64,000 nt of DNA from Pseudomonadales bacterium (GCA_022072145.1 JAJVIG010000016.1:62001-126000); one strand, 5' to 3'. Positions 37,029-48,365 are shown, counted from the first letter of the stretch. The notes: generated from the letters alone by a model not told the origin. Numbers and translations are program-made.

Positions 37029-39176
37029 TCAGCGCAGCCGGTACAGCCGGACCGGGATCGCGCTCTGGCGCGGCATGCCGACCCACGGATCGTAGTCGCG
37101 GTCGGTGGGCACGAGCGCATTGACCGGTGTGCCGTGCACACGCGGGTCGTGCGGCCCGGCCGGATCGCCGCCGAAGGCATGCGCCATCGAGACCACACCG
37201 TCGGCGAGCCCGGCGTCGGCAGCGACCACCGCCCGCACGCGTGCATGATCGGACTCGATCTCCACCACCTCGCCCTCGGCCGCACCGAGCGCCGCCAGGT
37301 CCGCCGGGCTCAGGAACGCGGGATTGTGGCGTCCGGCGCTGCGCGGCAGATCGTGGCAGATCGAATTGTTGACGTGCTTCATGCGACGCGAGACGAGCAG
37401 ATGCGTGAAGAGGCCATCGCGCCCGTGGTGCCCGGGCTCCGGAACCGGTTCGGCGCGCAGCGTGCGCAGCTCGTCGCCCACGCCGTCCGGGGCCAGGCAC
37501 AGTCGTCCCTCGAGGCCGGGGATCGGCGCGCTCACCTGCAGCTCGAACTCGTCGAAGACGTGCCCGCCCTCGTAGCCCGCGATCACGTCGATCGGTACCT
37601 TCGCGTGCGCGTACAGCAGCGCGAGCACGTCGCGCGTGGTCGGGTGGCGCGCCAGGTCGAGTTCGCCGCCGGGCAGCCGGAGCCGGTGACCGAGTCGCCC
37701 GGCGAGCACCGCGAACACGTACCAGTCCTCGAGCAGATCACCGTCGGAGGCCATCAGTGCGTCGGTGTACTGCGCGAACGGCCGCTCATAGAGCATGTCC
37801 TGGTACGCCGTGACGTCGGCGCGTTGCAGCATGTGCTTCGCCGCGAGCACATAGTGCGCGCGCCGGCAGGTCGGCGTGAGGGCGATGTCCACGCACACCA
37901 GCAGCTCGAGCGACTCCAGCGCACGCGCCAGACGCACCGGGTCGGCGCATGCGGCCAGCGGGTTGCCACCGGTGACGATCAGCGCGCGCACCTGCCCTTC
38001 GCCGGGTTCGAGGATCTCGTCGGCGAGCGAGCTGGTCGGCATCTCGAGGTTGATCTGACGCAGGTTCCGCAGCCGCGAACGCTCCGTGTTCGCCGCGGGA
38101 TTCATCTCCGGCGGCAACATCGAGGGCGCGAACGCCTGCGCCGGACGCGGGAACGCCGGCATCAGCACGCTCGGTGCGTTCACGCGTTCGCCCTCGCGGT
38201 TCCAGCGCCCGCACAGCGTGTCCAGGCAGAGGATCAGGTGCTCGGTCAGCGTGGGCCGCACCGACATGTTCGGTCCGGTGCCCGCGGTCACGACGCCGCG
38301 CGGCCCCTGCGCGAACAGCCGCGCAGCCTGCGCGATCGCATCGGCGCCCAGGCCGGTGCGCCGCGCCACGTGATCGAGCGTGAAGCCCGCGACCGCCGCG
38401 CGCAGTTCCTCGAGTCCTTCGGTGTGCTGCGCGCAGAACGCAGCGTCATGCAGGCCCTCGGCGAGGATCAGCCGGATCATGCCGGCGAGCAGCGTAGCGT
38501 CCTCGCCGGGGCGGATCGGCAGGTGGAGATCCGCCAGTTCGGCAGTCTCGGTGCGTCGCGGATCGACCACGATCACGCGCAGTCCGCGCTCGCGCTGCGC
38601 GCGGCGCAGTTCTCCCGGACAGAAACCCGGCGGACCGCCGTGCACATGGAACGCCGAGACCAGCGGGTTGGTGCCTATCAGCATCACCACGTTCGCCGAT
38701 TCGAAGGAGTGCCCGCCACCGCCCCATTGCCCGTGGCGCATGATCGCGATGATCTTGCCGGGCTGGTCGAGCGTGATGGTGGTGAAGCGCATCGGCGAGC
38801 CGATCGCCTCGTGGAACGCGCGCGTGACGCCGATGGCCGTGGCGTTCATGTACGCGGCGGTGCCGGCGTAGGTCGCGATCGCGCGCGGCCCGTACCGCTC
38901 GAGGATCGCCCGCAGGCGGTCCCCCGCGGCAGCGAGCGCCGCCTCGCTCGCCACCGGCGCCAGGGTGCCGTCGGCGCCCCGCGCGAGGCTGGCACGCAGG
39001 CGCTGCGGATTCGCCAGATGCGCACCGATCTGGCGCCCTTTCTCGCAGGTGTAGCCGCGGCTCATCGGATGGTCGAAGTCCCCATGCGCGGAAACCACGC
39101 GATCACCGTCGATCTCGAGCTCCAACCCGCACAGCGCCTGGCAGATGCGACAGAATGTCTTGCGTTTCGTTGCCAT
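37029..39176 (-). CDS. Molybdopterin oxidoreductase, formate dehydrogenase-like
   Basis: A 715-residue member of the DMSO-reductase superfamily without a Tat signal, so cytoplasmic. The [4Fe-4S] ligands are C9, C12, C16 and C44. The Mo-bisMGD domains follow (GTNPLVSAFHVHGGPP, VVDPRRTETAELADLHLPIRPG in part, AGTGPNMS, VTGGNPLAACADP) and the C-terminal dinucleotide-binding domain ends with PVNALVPTDRDYDPWVGM. At the usual Mo-ligand position there is DQPGK (137-141) instead of Sec, Cys or Ser. It is the last gene of an operon after a phosphotransferase-like and an AttH-like protein. The substrate is open; formate is not assured. Confidence 0.84.
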   Translation of the reverse strand: MATKRKTFCRICQALCGLELEIDGDRVVSAHGDFDHPMSRGYTCEKGRQIGAHLANPQRLRASLARGADGTLAPVASEAALAAAGDRLRAILERYGPRAIATYAGTAAYMNATAIGVTRAFHEAIGSPMRFTTITLDQPGKIIAIMRHGQWGGGGHSFESANVVMLIGTNPLVSAFHVHGGPPGFCPGELRRAQRERGLRVIVVDPRRTETAELADLHLPIRPGEDATLLAGMIRLILAEGLHDAAFCAQHTEGLEELRAAVAGFTLDHVARRTGLGADAIAQAARLFAQGPRGVVTAGTGPNMSVRPTLTEHLILCLDTLCGRWNREGERVNAPSVLMPAFPRPAQAFAPSMLPPEMNPAANTERSRLRNLRQINLEMPTSSLADEILEPGEGQVRALIVTGGNPLAACADPVRLARALESLELLVCVDIALTPTCRRAHYVLAAKHMLQRADVTAYQDMLYERPFAQYTDALMASDGDLLEDWYVFAVLAGRLGHRLRLPGGELDLARHPTTRDVLALLYAHAKVPIDVIAGYEGGHVFDEFELQVSAPIPGLEGRLCLAPDGVGDELRTLRAEPVPEPGHHGRDGLFTHLLVSRRMKHVNNSICHDLPRSAGRHNPAFLSPADLAALGAAEGEVVEIESDHARVRAVVAADAGLADGVVSMAHAFGGDPAGPHDPRVHGTPVNALVPTDRDYDPWVGMPRQSAIPVRLYRLR

Positions 39177-39221
39177 CGAGTCTTGCTCCCCGAGGATGTC
39201 GGACCAGCGCGTGCGCGCTGC

Positions 39222-40343
39222 TCAGCTCGTCAGGCCCGCCGCCGCCTGCCACGAATAGGGAATCCCCAGCATATCGGCCAGCAGCTGCGTCGCCGGGTTG
39301 TTGACCGGCATGTTCATCGAATCCGGCACCGTGCCCGCATCGGTCATGCGCTGGCAGGTGCGGATCATCACGATCGTGAAGCGCGCCGCCGCGAACACTT
39401 CGTGCCAGAACGGATCCCTCACGCTGCGCCCGGCATGACGCTCGTACAACGCTATCTGCTCCTCGCGCGAGGGCTCCCCTTCCAGCCGTGGCAGACCGCT
39501 GCCCTCGTGTGCGAAACGATCCAACGCCAACCACCACCCCAGATCGAGCTCGGCGGGCCCGAGCGCAGCGCCTTCCCAATCGTTGGCGGCCACGCAGCGG
39601 AAGTCGCGGAAGATCATGTTGCCGGGGCGCGCGTCGCCCCACAGCAGCACCGCGGGGCCATCGCTGGCGGACTCCTCCTCCAGCCAGGCAAACGCGTTCG
39701 CCAGCACCGGATGGGGACGCCCCGCAAGCAGCTCGCTGGCGTAACGCCGGAAGATCTCCAGCTGACGAACCAGACCCGGCGTCCGGCCCCCGGCCAGCCA
39801 GTCCAGCCCCGCCGCGACGGGATCGATCGCGTGCAGGCGTGCCAGCACGCGGAGTCCGTCGTCGATCGCGCGGTAACGCTCCACCGGCGCGGCGTCCACG
39901 TAGAAGCCCTCGCTGGTGTAGACGGGGTTGTCCTTCGGCACGTCGCCGTCGACGAAGCCCATGACGTAGAACGGCGCGCCGAGCAGATCGGTCCCCGGCT
40001 CGTAACCGGCGAGCGGCGGCACCGGTACGCCTCCGGCACGTGTCACGGCCTGCATCACGCGATACTGCAGTTCGACCGCCGCCATCGCCGTTGCCGTCTG
40101 TTGCGGATAGACCGGCGGCGTCCGCGGCTCGATGCGCGCGACGTAGCGCGCCTCGCGCGACTCTGCTGCCTCGTTCCAGCAGGCACGGAAGAACACCGTT
40201 TCGTTCGAGTAGCCGGAGGCATGCGGCCCGCCGATGTCGCGCACGCTCACGTCGCGCGCGTGCGGATGGCGCTGCGCAAACCACGCCGCCAGCGAACGTG
40301 CCCGATCGGCCGACCCGTCATCGGCACCCGTTGTGCTGCCCAT
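39222..40343 (-). CDS. Aminoglycoside phosphotransferase-fold protein (acyl-CoA dehydrogenase 10/11 N-terminal type)
   Basis: A 373-residue kinase-like protein of the APH family seen in fatty-acid and steroid catabolic loci (ACAD10/11-like). The nucleotide-binding N-lobe begins SGYSNETVFFRACW; the catalytic loop reads LLWGDARPGNMIF, where the usual His-Gly-Asp is Trp-Gly-Asp, but Asp and Asn are kept; the Mg-binding aspartate follows in VAANDWEGAALG. Relatives may phosphorylate hydroxy-acyl-CoA to allow elimination. It sits between an AttH-like gene (32 bp) and the molybdoenzyme (45 bp) in one operon. The start at 40343 gives MGSTTG; the upstream frame is not family-like. Confidence 0.78.
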   Translation of the reverse strand: MGSTTGADDGSADRARSLAAWFAQRHPHARDVSVRDIGGPHASGYSNETVFFRACWNEAAESREARYVARIEPRTPPVYPQQTATAMAAVELQYRVMQAVTRAGGVPVPPLAGYEPGTDLLGAPFYVMGFVDGDVPKDNPVYTSEGFYVDAAPVERYRAIDDGLRVLARLHAIDPVAAGLDWLAGGRTPGLVRQLEIFRRYASELLAGRPHPVLANAFAWLEEESASDGPAVLLWGDARPGNMIFRDFRCVAANDWEGAALGPAELDLGWWLALDRFAHEGSGLPRLEGEPSREEQIALYERHAGRSVRDPFWHEVFAAARFTIVMIRTCQRMTDAGTVPDSMNMPVNNPATQLLADMLGIPYSWQAAAGLTS

Positions 40344-40375
40344 CGTCGATCCCCCCGTGGTGCGCCGCTGACGCC

Positions 40376-41515
40376 TTAGTTGCCCAATCCCAGCCACGGC
40401 ACCGGACCGCTGGCCACGAACACCTGGTGTCCGGCACTGCGCGGGTTCAGCTTGCCGTCCACGGTGATCGCGCACGGTGCTTCGCGGTGACCAGGCGTAC
40501 GCACCTCGCCGTTCGGCCGCACCACGCGTTCGGGATGCGAGATGTCGTAGACGTCCTGCTCCACCACGTACTCGCCGCGGTAGTAACCGAGTCCCTTGTC
40601 GTCGTTCCAGCCCCAGTCGTAGCCGGTGCCGTCCATCGACCAGTACCCGAGCACCGGCTCCGCCAGCAGTTCGACCTGCGAGCCGTCGTAGCCACGCAGC
40701 CGCGTGCGCAGCCGCTTGTAGATCCGCGTGCCGGGATGCAACTCCACCTCCACCTCGGCGTCCGCGACCACGAAACGGCGCCCCGTTGCCGGCCACACGA
40801 TCTCACCGTCGGTGAAGATCCGCGTGCCGTCGCCGAGGAACTGCAACTGCACGTAGCCCCCGCAATCCCCGGTGTTGAACGTGAGCCAATAGAACACATA
40901 CCCGGCCGCCGACAGCAGTGCCTCCGTACCCGGTCCGTTGACCGGCTCGTAGCCGCCGACCTGCGAGCGTACGCCCCACGAGTGGTCACGTCCGGCCCAC
41001 CAGTCGTCGACCTCGAAAACCGTGTCACCCAGGCACACCCTGCCGGAGGCGCGGCCCGCCTGCGTGTAGCGGTGGTAGTCCTGGAATGGACGACCGTTGA
41101 CGCGGTTGAAGTGGTGTTTCTCCTCGCTCGGCGGCAGGAACGCCTGCCACTCGAGATCGAAACTCATCGGAAGCTCGCCCGCGGCACACGCCAGGCGGAT
41201 ACGCTCGAACGGACGTTCGATGGCCACCGCTAGCGGTCCGATCCGGGTCTCGTCGAGCTGCGGACGCAGTGCGCGCGAGAGGCGGAAATTGTGCTGCACG
41301 ACCCCGCCCTGCGGACCCGGCACCTGCAGCGCACAGAAGCCGTCGAGCACGTTCATGTTCACGTACTGCCCCATCCCGCACACCAGCGCCATGCGGCCGC
41401 GGGGGTCGTAGACGCCGAACCAGTAACGATCGAAAAAGCGATGGTCGCTGCTACCCACATGATCGAAGGTGGTGGCGATCTGGTGGCGCAGGGTCTCGTC
41501 GAGGTTGGTCAGCAC
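40376..41515 (-). CDS. AttH/CrtC-like lipocalin-type protein
   Basis: A 379-residue soluble protein, beta-rich and aromatic-rich. The segment WAGRDHSWGVR at about residue 175 is the hallmark of the hydratase-like AttH/CrtC (DUF7064/7065) proteins; VWPATGRRFVVADAEVEVEL and PGTRIYKRLRTRLRGYDGSQ are strands of the second barrel. CrtC hydrates carotenoids, and AttH-like proteins accompany steroid and lipid catabolic genes, so a hydratase or binding role is possible. It is the first gene of the operon with the phosphotransferase-like and molybdoenzyme genes. Family membership is likely; the function is not known. Confidence 0.62.
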   Translation of the reverse strand: MLTNLDETLRHQIATTFDHVGSSDHRFFDRYWFGVYDPRGRMALVCGMGQYVNMNVLDGFCALQVPGPQGGVVQHNFRLSRALRPQLDETRIGPLAVAIERPFERIRLACAAGELPMSFDLEWQAFLPPSEEKHHFNRVNGRPFQDYHRYTQAGRASGRVCLGDTVFEVDDWWAGRDHSWGVRSQVGGYEPVNGPGTEALLSAAGYVFYWLTFNTGDCGGYVQLQFLGDGTRIFTDGEIVWPATGRRFVVADAEVEVELHPGTRIYKRLRTRLRGYDGSQVELLAEPVLGYWSMDGTGYDWGWNDDKGLGYYRGEYVVEQDVYDISHPERVVRPNGEVRTPGHREAPCAITVDGKLNPRSAGHQVFVASGPVPWLGLGN

Positions 41516-41626
41516 GCGTGGCTCTCCCCTTGTCGTTGTAATCGATGGGTGCGCACTCGCGAGGCGGCCGTCTGCGTACAGGCCGCCTTCACGCTGCGGG
41601 CGGGATTCAGCATACCGCCCGGGAAT

Positions 41627-41667
41627 GGATTGTCACGAGCCGGGGCAGCGCATGACAGGATTGTCAC
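41627..41667. promoter_or_regulatory. Direct repeat GGATTGTCAC and overlapping inverted repeat
   Basis: GGATTGTCAC occurs at 41627-41636 and at 41658-41667, 31 bp apart start to start (about three helical turns). The right copy is also part of TGACA-GGAT-TGTCA. It lies 112-152 bases upstream of the AttH-like start and 53 bases beyond the sufE stop. It may be an operator for the 41.5-37 kb operon. Confidence 0.35.
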
Positions 41668-41719
41668 TTCGCGGTGCCGGCGCGCCGAGGTTGCGGGCGC
41701 CGTCGCGCGGCACCCGTGC

Positions 41720-42148
41720 TCAGGCCATTGCCAGCGATCGTGCGATGTCGCGGATGCGCTGCACCATCGCGCGCAGTCCGTTGCCGCGCGTCGGGCTGAT
41801 GTGGCGCAGCAGGTCCAGGCGCGCGAAGTAGTCGTCGATGTCGAAGTCGAGGATCTCGCGTGGCGTGCGCCGGTCGTAGGCGGCGAGGATCAGCGCGATC
41901 AGTCCGCGCACGATCAGCGCATCACTGTCGGCCTCGAACACGATGCGCCCGCCCTCCTCCCGCCAGTCGAGCCAGGCCTGGCTCTGGCAGCCGCGCACCA
42001 GCAGATCCTCGCGCTTGTGCGCCTCCGGCATCGCGGGCAGTTCACGCCCCAGGTCGATGATGTAGCGGTAACGGTCTTCCCAGTCGTCGAAGAATGCCAG
42101 CGTCTCGACGACCTCCTGCGGGGACACGGCGGCGCTGCTGGCGTTCAT
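41720..42148 (-). CDS. sufE: Cysteine desulfuration protein SufE
   Basis: SufE accepts sulfane sulfur from SufS and passes it to the SufBCD scaffold. The 142 residues have the acceptor cysteine C54 in LLVRGCQSQAWL, with the following WREEGGRIVFEADSDALIVR strand region and the helix GLRAMVQRIR at the end. The ATG at 42148 gives the normal SufE length. It is the last gene of the suf operon, 28 bp after sufT. The gene is intact. Confidence 0.93.
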   Translation of the reverse strand: MNASSAAVSPQEVVETLAFFDDWEDRYRYIIDLGRELPAMPEAHKREDLLVRGCQSQAWLDWREEGGRIVFEADSDALIVRGLIALILAAYDRRTPREILDFDIDDYFARLDLLRHISPTRGNGLRAMVQRIRDIARSLAMA

Positions 42149-42176
42149 GGATCGGGTCCGCGTTGCTGATCGGCTT

Positions 42177-42710
42177 TCAGTAGAACAACCCGGTCGCGAG
42201 GCGGGCTTCATCCGCCATCATGTCGCGCGACCAGGGCGGGTCGAACACCAACTCGACCGTGACCCGGCGCACGTGCGGCACCCTGGCGACCCGGTTCTCG
42301 ACCTCACCGACCAGCACCGGCCCCATGCCGCACCCCGGCGCGGTCAGCGTCATGCGGATCGCCACCTCGCCGGAGGGTTGGTCGATGTCGACCGCATAGA
42401 TCAGCCCGAGCGCGACGATATCGACCGGGATCTCGGGGTCGTAGACGGTGGCGAGCGCCGCGAACACCTGTTCACGCGCGATCGCCCCGTCGGACGGCGG
42501 CGTGAAATCCAGCGTGATCGGCTCGCCACCGAGCGCGTCGGCGTCGGTGCCGTCGACGCGCGCCATGTTGCCGTTGACCGTCACCGTGTAGCTGCCGCCC
42601 AGTGACTGCGTGACGGTGACGAAGGTGTCCTTCGGGATCGTGATCGGGGTGCCCACCGGCACCAGGCGCGCCGGGCAGTCGCGCTGCGTCACCACCATGC
42701 GCCGTTCCAT
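42177..42710 (-). CDS. sufT: Fe-S assembly protein SufT
   Basis: A 177-residue SufT: an N-terminal beta-rich part (VPVGTPITIPKDTFVTVTQS and GGSYTVTVNGNMARVDGTDA) fused to a MIP18/DUF59 domain (VYDPEIPVDIVALGLIYAVD, then LTAPGCGMGP). SufT supports maturation of Fe-S proteins, mainly lipoate synthase and aconitase in other bacteria. It overlaps the sufA stop by one base (TGATG). Its presence at this point is common in suf operons that lack an isc system. Family assignment is clear; the details in this organism are inferred. Confidence 0.9.
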   Translation of the reverse strand: MERRMVVTQRDCPARLVPVGTPITIPKDTFVTVTQSLGGSYTVTVNGNMARVDGTDADALGGEPITLDFTPPSDGAIAREQVFAALATVYDPEIPVDIVALGLIYAVDIDQPSGEVAIRMTLTAPGCGMGPVLVGEVENRVARVPHVRRVTVELVFDPPWSRDMMADEARLATGLFY

Positions 42711-43084
42711 CAGCCGCCGGCCTCCGTCGCCACGTTGAAACTCTCACCGCAGCCACAGTAGTCCTGGGCGTTCGGGTTCACGAAGCGCAACACGCTGTTG
42801 ACCCCTTCGCGCACGTAATCGATGGTCGTGCCGCGCACGATCGGCAACGCGTCGGGATCGACCCACAGCGTCACACCCTCGCCGAGCGCCACCGGCAGAT
42901 CGTCCGTCTGCGCCGCACCCACCAGATCGAGCACGTACTTGTAGCCGGTACAGCCGCTTTCCCTGACGCCGAGCCGCAGACCGACAGCGCCGGCGGTGGC
43001 GATCCGCTCGCGCAGATGGCGCAACGCCACATCTGTCGCCCGTACCGGCGCCGCAGGATCGAATGTAAGCACCGTGTCGTTCAC
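42710..43084 (-). CDS. sufA: A-type Fe-S carrier SufA/IscA
   Basis: A 124-residue A-type carrier (HesB/IscA family). The three ligand cysteines are C45 in ESGCTGYKY and C110 and C112 in YCGCGESF, with the usual spacing. The GTG start at 43084 overlaps the sufS stop (GTGA), indicating translational coupling, and its length is normal for the family. In operon position it is after sufS and before sufT. The protein carries clusters from SufBCD to apo-proteins. Confidence 0.9.
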   Translation of the reverse strand: MNDTVLTFDPAAPVRATDVALRHLRERIATAGAVGLRLGVRESGCTGYKYVLDLVGAAQTDDLPVALGEGVTLWVDPDALPIVRGTTIDYVREGVNSVLRFVNPNAQDYCGCGESFNVATEAGG

Positions 43085-44304
43085 AGGAAGCTCCGTGCCT
43101 TGTGCAGCGCCGCGAACAGCCGTTCGACCTCGGCGTGCGTGTTGTAGAGACTGAACGAGGCGCGCACCGTGCCCGGGACCCCGAAGCGGCTCATCACCGG
43201 CTGCGCGCAATGATGACCGCTGCGCACCGCGACGCCCTGCTGGTCGAGCAGCGTGCCGACGTCCTGCGGATGTGCGCCGTCGATCACGAAACTGAGCACC
43301 GCCACCTTCTGCGGTGCCCGCCCCAGCAGGCGGAAACCGGGCAGCTCGCGCGCGAGTTCGAGCGCGTGCGCGAGCAGCGCGTCCTCGTGCCGTGCGGCGG
43401 CCTCGCGATCGATTCCGCCCAGCCAGTCGATCGCCGCCGCCATGCCGATCGCCCCGGCGATGTGCGGGGTGCCGGCCTCGAAGCGATACGGCAGCCGCGC
43501 GTAGGTCGTGTGGTCGAAGCCGACCGTCTCGATCATCTCGCCGCCCCCCTGGTACGGCGTCATCGCCTCGAGCCACGCGCGCTTGCCGTACAGCACGCCG
43601 ATGCCGGTGGGCGCGAACATCTTGTGGCCAGAAAACGCGTAGAAGTCCACGTCGAGCGCCTGCACGTCCACCGGCAGGTGCCCCACCGACTGCGCGCCGT
43701 CGAGCAGCACCGGAACGCCGGCCGCATGCGCGGCGGCGATGATCTCGGCCACCGGATGGATAGTGCCCATCGCGTTGGAGACGTGCTCGAGCGCGACCAG
43801 CCGCACGCGCGCGTCGAGCAGCGCACGGAACGCGTCCAGATCGAGCCGCGCATCGTCGGTCACCGGGATCGGCACCACGCTGGCTCCCGTCGCCTGCGCC
43901 GCCAGTTGCCACGGCACGATATTCGAGTGATGCGCCATCCCCGAGACCAGGATGCGGTCCCCGGCGCCGAGCCGCCCGCGTGCGAAACTGTGCGCGACCA
44001 GGTTGATGCTCTCGGTCGTTCCACGCGTCCAGATCACCTGCTCGCGCGAAGGCGCGTTGATGAACGCGCGCACCGCGTCGCGCGCGTCCTCGAAGGCGCC
44101 GGTCGCGTGATCGCTCAGCGTGTGCGCGCCGCGATGCACGTTCGAGTTGATCGTGCGGTAATAACGCGCCACCGCGTCGATCACGCGATCCGGCTTCTGC
44201 GTGGTCGCGGCATTGTCGAGGTAGACCAGCGGCTTGCCGTTGATCTCCTGCGCCAGCAACGGAAACACTCCGCGCAGGCGTTCGGCGTCGAAGCGCGCGC
44301 TCAT
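43081..44304 (-). CDS. sufS: Cysteine desulfurase SufS
   Basis: This PLP enzyme takes sulfur from L-cysteine as a persulfide. The 407 residues have the Schiff-base lysine K228 in AFSGHKMFAPTG, the catalytic cysteine C366 in VRSGHHCAQPVM, and the PLP histidine in GMAHHSNIVPWQ. The RSGHHCAQP loop is the class II (SufS) form. Its start overlaps the sufD stop (ATGA) and its stop overlaps sufA. All key residues are present. Confidence 0.95.
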   Translation of the reverse strand: MSARFDAERLRGVFPLLAQEINGKPLVYLDNAATTQKPDRVIDAVARYYRTINSNVHRGAHTLSDHATGAFEDARDAVRAFINAPSREQVIWTRGTTESINLVAHSFARGRLGAGDRILVSGMAHHSNIVPWQLAAQATGASVVPIPVTDDARLDLDAFRALLDARVRLVALEHVSNAMGTIHPVAEIIAAAHAAGVPVLLDGAQSVGHLPVDVQALDVDFYAFSGHKMFAPTGIGVLYGKRAWLEAMTPYQGGGEMIETVGFDHTTYARLPYRFEAGTPHIAGAIGMAAAIDWLGGIDREAAARHEDALLAHALELARELPGFRLLGRAPQKVAVLSFVIDGAHPQDVGTLLDQQGVAVRSGHHCAQPVMSRFGVPGTVRASFSLYNTHAEVERLFAALHKARSFL

Positions 44305-45617
44305 GCCGCATCCCCGCCCGCCGGCAGCCCCGGCTGTCCCAGCCAGTCGCGCACCACCTCGCGAAGCGTGGCGGCCAGCGCCTCGTCACCCACGCGCGAC
44401 ACCAGCTCGTTCACGAATCCGTAACCGAGCAGCACCTCGGCCTCGCGCCGCCCGATGCCGCGGGTGAGCAGGTAGTACAGGCTCTTCTCGTCGATGCGGC
44501 TCACCGTCGCGCCGTGCGAGCAGCGCACGTCGTCGGCGTAGATCTCCAGCTCGGGCTTGGTGTCGACCTCGGCCTCGTCGCTGAGCAGCAGGTTGCGGTT
44601 GCTGAGCTCCGCGCTGCTCTTCTGCGCCTGCGGATGGATGTGGATGCGCCCGTTGAACACCGCGCGCGCGGCGTCGTCGACGATGCCGCGGCAGACCTGT
44701 TCGGTGGTGGCGTGCGCCACCTCGTGCTCCACCGTCGTGTGCAGGTCGACGTGCTGGCGATGGCGTGCCAGGTAGATCCCGTCGAGGCGGCACGAGGCGC
44801 CCTGCCCGCGATGACGCAACCGGAAATCGATGCGCTTCAACGCCCCACCGAGCGCGAACAGCAGGCTCTCGCAGCGCGCATCGCGTGCGAGTTCCACGTA
44901 AACCGCGCCGATGTGGATCGCGCGTTCCTGCTCGCCGTGCAGGCGGCAATGACCGAGCCGGGCTCCCTCGCCGACGCGCAGCTCGCTGAGCCCCGCGACC
45001 AGCGACTCGCCCGCGCCGGGCAGGTCGACGAACTGTTCGACCAGATCGAGTTCGGCGCCGCGTCCGAGCACCGCGAGCAGGCGTTGCGCATGCGCCGACG
45101 GTCCGTCGGGCGCCGCGCCGACGTGCACCACGTGCACCGGGCGCCGCGCGCGCACCCCCGCGCCCACGTGCAGCAGCACACCGTCGTCGAGCCAGCAGCC
45201 GTTCAGCGCGACGAAAGGGTTGTCGGTACCGGTCGCGAGTTGCCCCAGCGCACCGTCGATGGTCGCACGGTCCCCGGAATTGGCGGCACGGAAGTTCACC
45301 ACACGGACGCCGGGTTGGGCTCCGAGGCAGGACAGCTCCGCGCGGTAGCAACCGTTGACGAACACCAGCCGGTCGGCATCCAGACCGGGCACCAGCGCCG
45401 CCGCGTCGAAGCCCGGTTCCCCGGCCTCGGCACAGCGCAGCCACGCGGTGGCATCGAGCGCATCGAGCGCGGTGTACTTCCAGGCCTCGGTCTTGCGCGT
45501 CGGCCACGGCGCGGCGCCCCACGCCGCGCACGCGGTCTCACGCAGCGCACGGATCCACTCCGGCGCCGGCCGGGGAGCGTACAACGTCGCGGCGAGGTTG
45601 CGGTCGAATGCGCCCAT
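44301..45617 (-). CDS. sufD: Fe-S scaffold protein SufD
   Basis: A 438-residue subunit of the SufBC2D scaffold. The right-handed beta-helix core is recognisable, with the late VDTKPELEIYADDVRCSHGA motif (conserved Cys-Ser-His) and the C-terminal helical YYLLTRGIGRREAEVLLGYG that binds SufC. The ATG directly follows the sufC stop codon (TAGATG) and its stop overlaps sufS. The N-terminal half is more variable as usual for SufD. Confidence 0.94.
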   Translation of the reverse strand: MGAFDRNLAATLYAPRPAPEWIRALRETACAAWGAAPWPTRKTEAWKYTALDALDATAWLRCAEAGEPGFDAAALVPGLDADRLVFVNGCYRAELSCLGAQPGVRVVNFRAANSGDRATIDGALGQLATGTDNPFVALNGCWLDDGVLLHVGAGVRARRPVHVVHVGAAPDGPSAHAQRLLAVLGRGAELDLVEQFVDLPGAGESLVAGLSELRVGEGARLGHCRLHGEQERAIHIGAVYVELARDARCESLLFALGGALKRIDFRLRHRGQGASCRLDGIYLARHRQHVDLHTTVEHEVAHATTEQVCRGIVDDAARAVFNGRIHIHPQAQKSSAELSNRNLLLSDEAEVDTKPELEIYADDVRCSHGATVSRIDEKSLYYLLTRGIGRREAEVLLGYGFVNELVSRVGDEALAATLREVVRDWLGQPGLPAGGDAA

Positions 45618-46373
<756 letters not shown>

Positions 46374-46419
46374 GTCCGGATGTTTCCTTCTGGTGCGGGC
46401 CGTGGCCCGCGCTTGGCAA

Positions 46420-47852
<1,433 letters not shown>

Positions 47853-47856
<4 letters not shown>

Positions 47857-48296
47857 GACCCGTCCTCCCCGCTCGCTTGCCCGCGGTCGGCGCGCTCGTG
47901 CCGGCGCAGCAGGTCGGCGATCGTGATGCCGTGCAGGAATTCCTGCAAGTTCTCGCTGAGTTCGCTCCACAGATGGTGCGTCAGGCAGGTATCGCCCTGC
48001 TGGCAGTCACCCTTGCCGCCGCAGCGCGTCACGTCCAGACGCTCGTTGACGGCGTCGATGATCCGCCCGATGCTGAGCTGCTCCTGCGGCTGGGCCAGAC
48101 GGTAGCCACCACCGGGTCCGCGCACGCTGACCACCAGCCCTTCCCGGCGCAACCGCGCGAACAACTGCTCGAGGTAGGAGAGCGAAATGCCCTGCCGGTC
48201 GGCGATGTCGGCCAGCCGCATCGTGCCCCGCTCCGCGTGCAGCGCAAGGTCGAGCACGGCGGTGACGGCGTAGCGACCACGGGTAGTCAGTTGCAC
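47853..48296 (-). CDS. iscR: Rrf2 family Fe-S cluster regulator IscR
   Basis: A 147-residue winged-helix regulator that senses Fe-S supply. It starts [20 protein letters not shown], matching IscR starts from residue 1, so the GTG at 48296 is chosen. The HTH is [20 protein letters not shown]. The [2Fe-2S] ligands fall at C92, C98, C104 and H107, the same numbers as in E. coli IscR. It heads the suf operon, and its promoter region carries a type 1 IscR-like site, so feedback control by the holo form is expected. The cyanobacterial-type SufR is excluded by the cysteine pattern. Confidence 0.93.
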
Positions 48297-48336
48297 CGGA
48301 ATCCGTCCTCGCTGGGGTGTGGTGAAGTACGGCCAC

Positions 48337-48365
48337 AGTATCCAATACCCAACTGTGGAGGTCAA
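48337..48365 (-). promoter_or_regulatory. Promoter of the iscR-suf operon
   Basis: On the minus strand, TTGACC (48365-48360) and GATACT (48342-48337) are separated by exactly 17 bp, a good sigma-70 promoter in this GC-rich DNA. The iscR GTG lies 40 bases past the -10. The -35 and spacer are covered by the IscR-like site. Confidence 0.8.
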
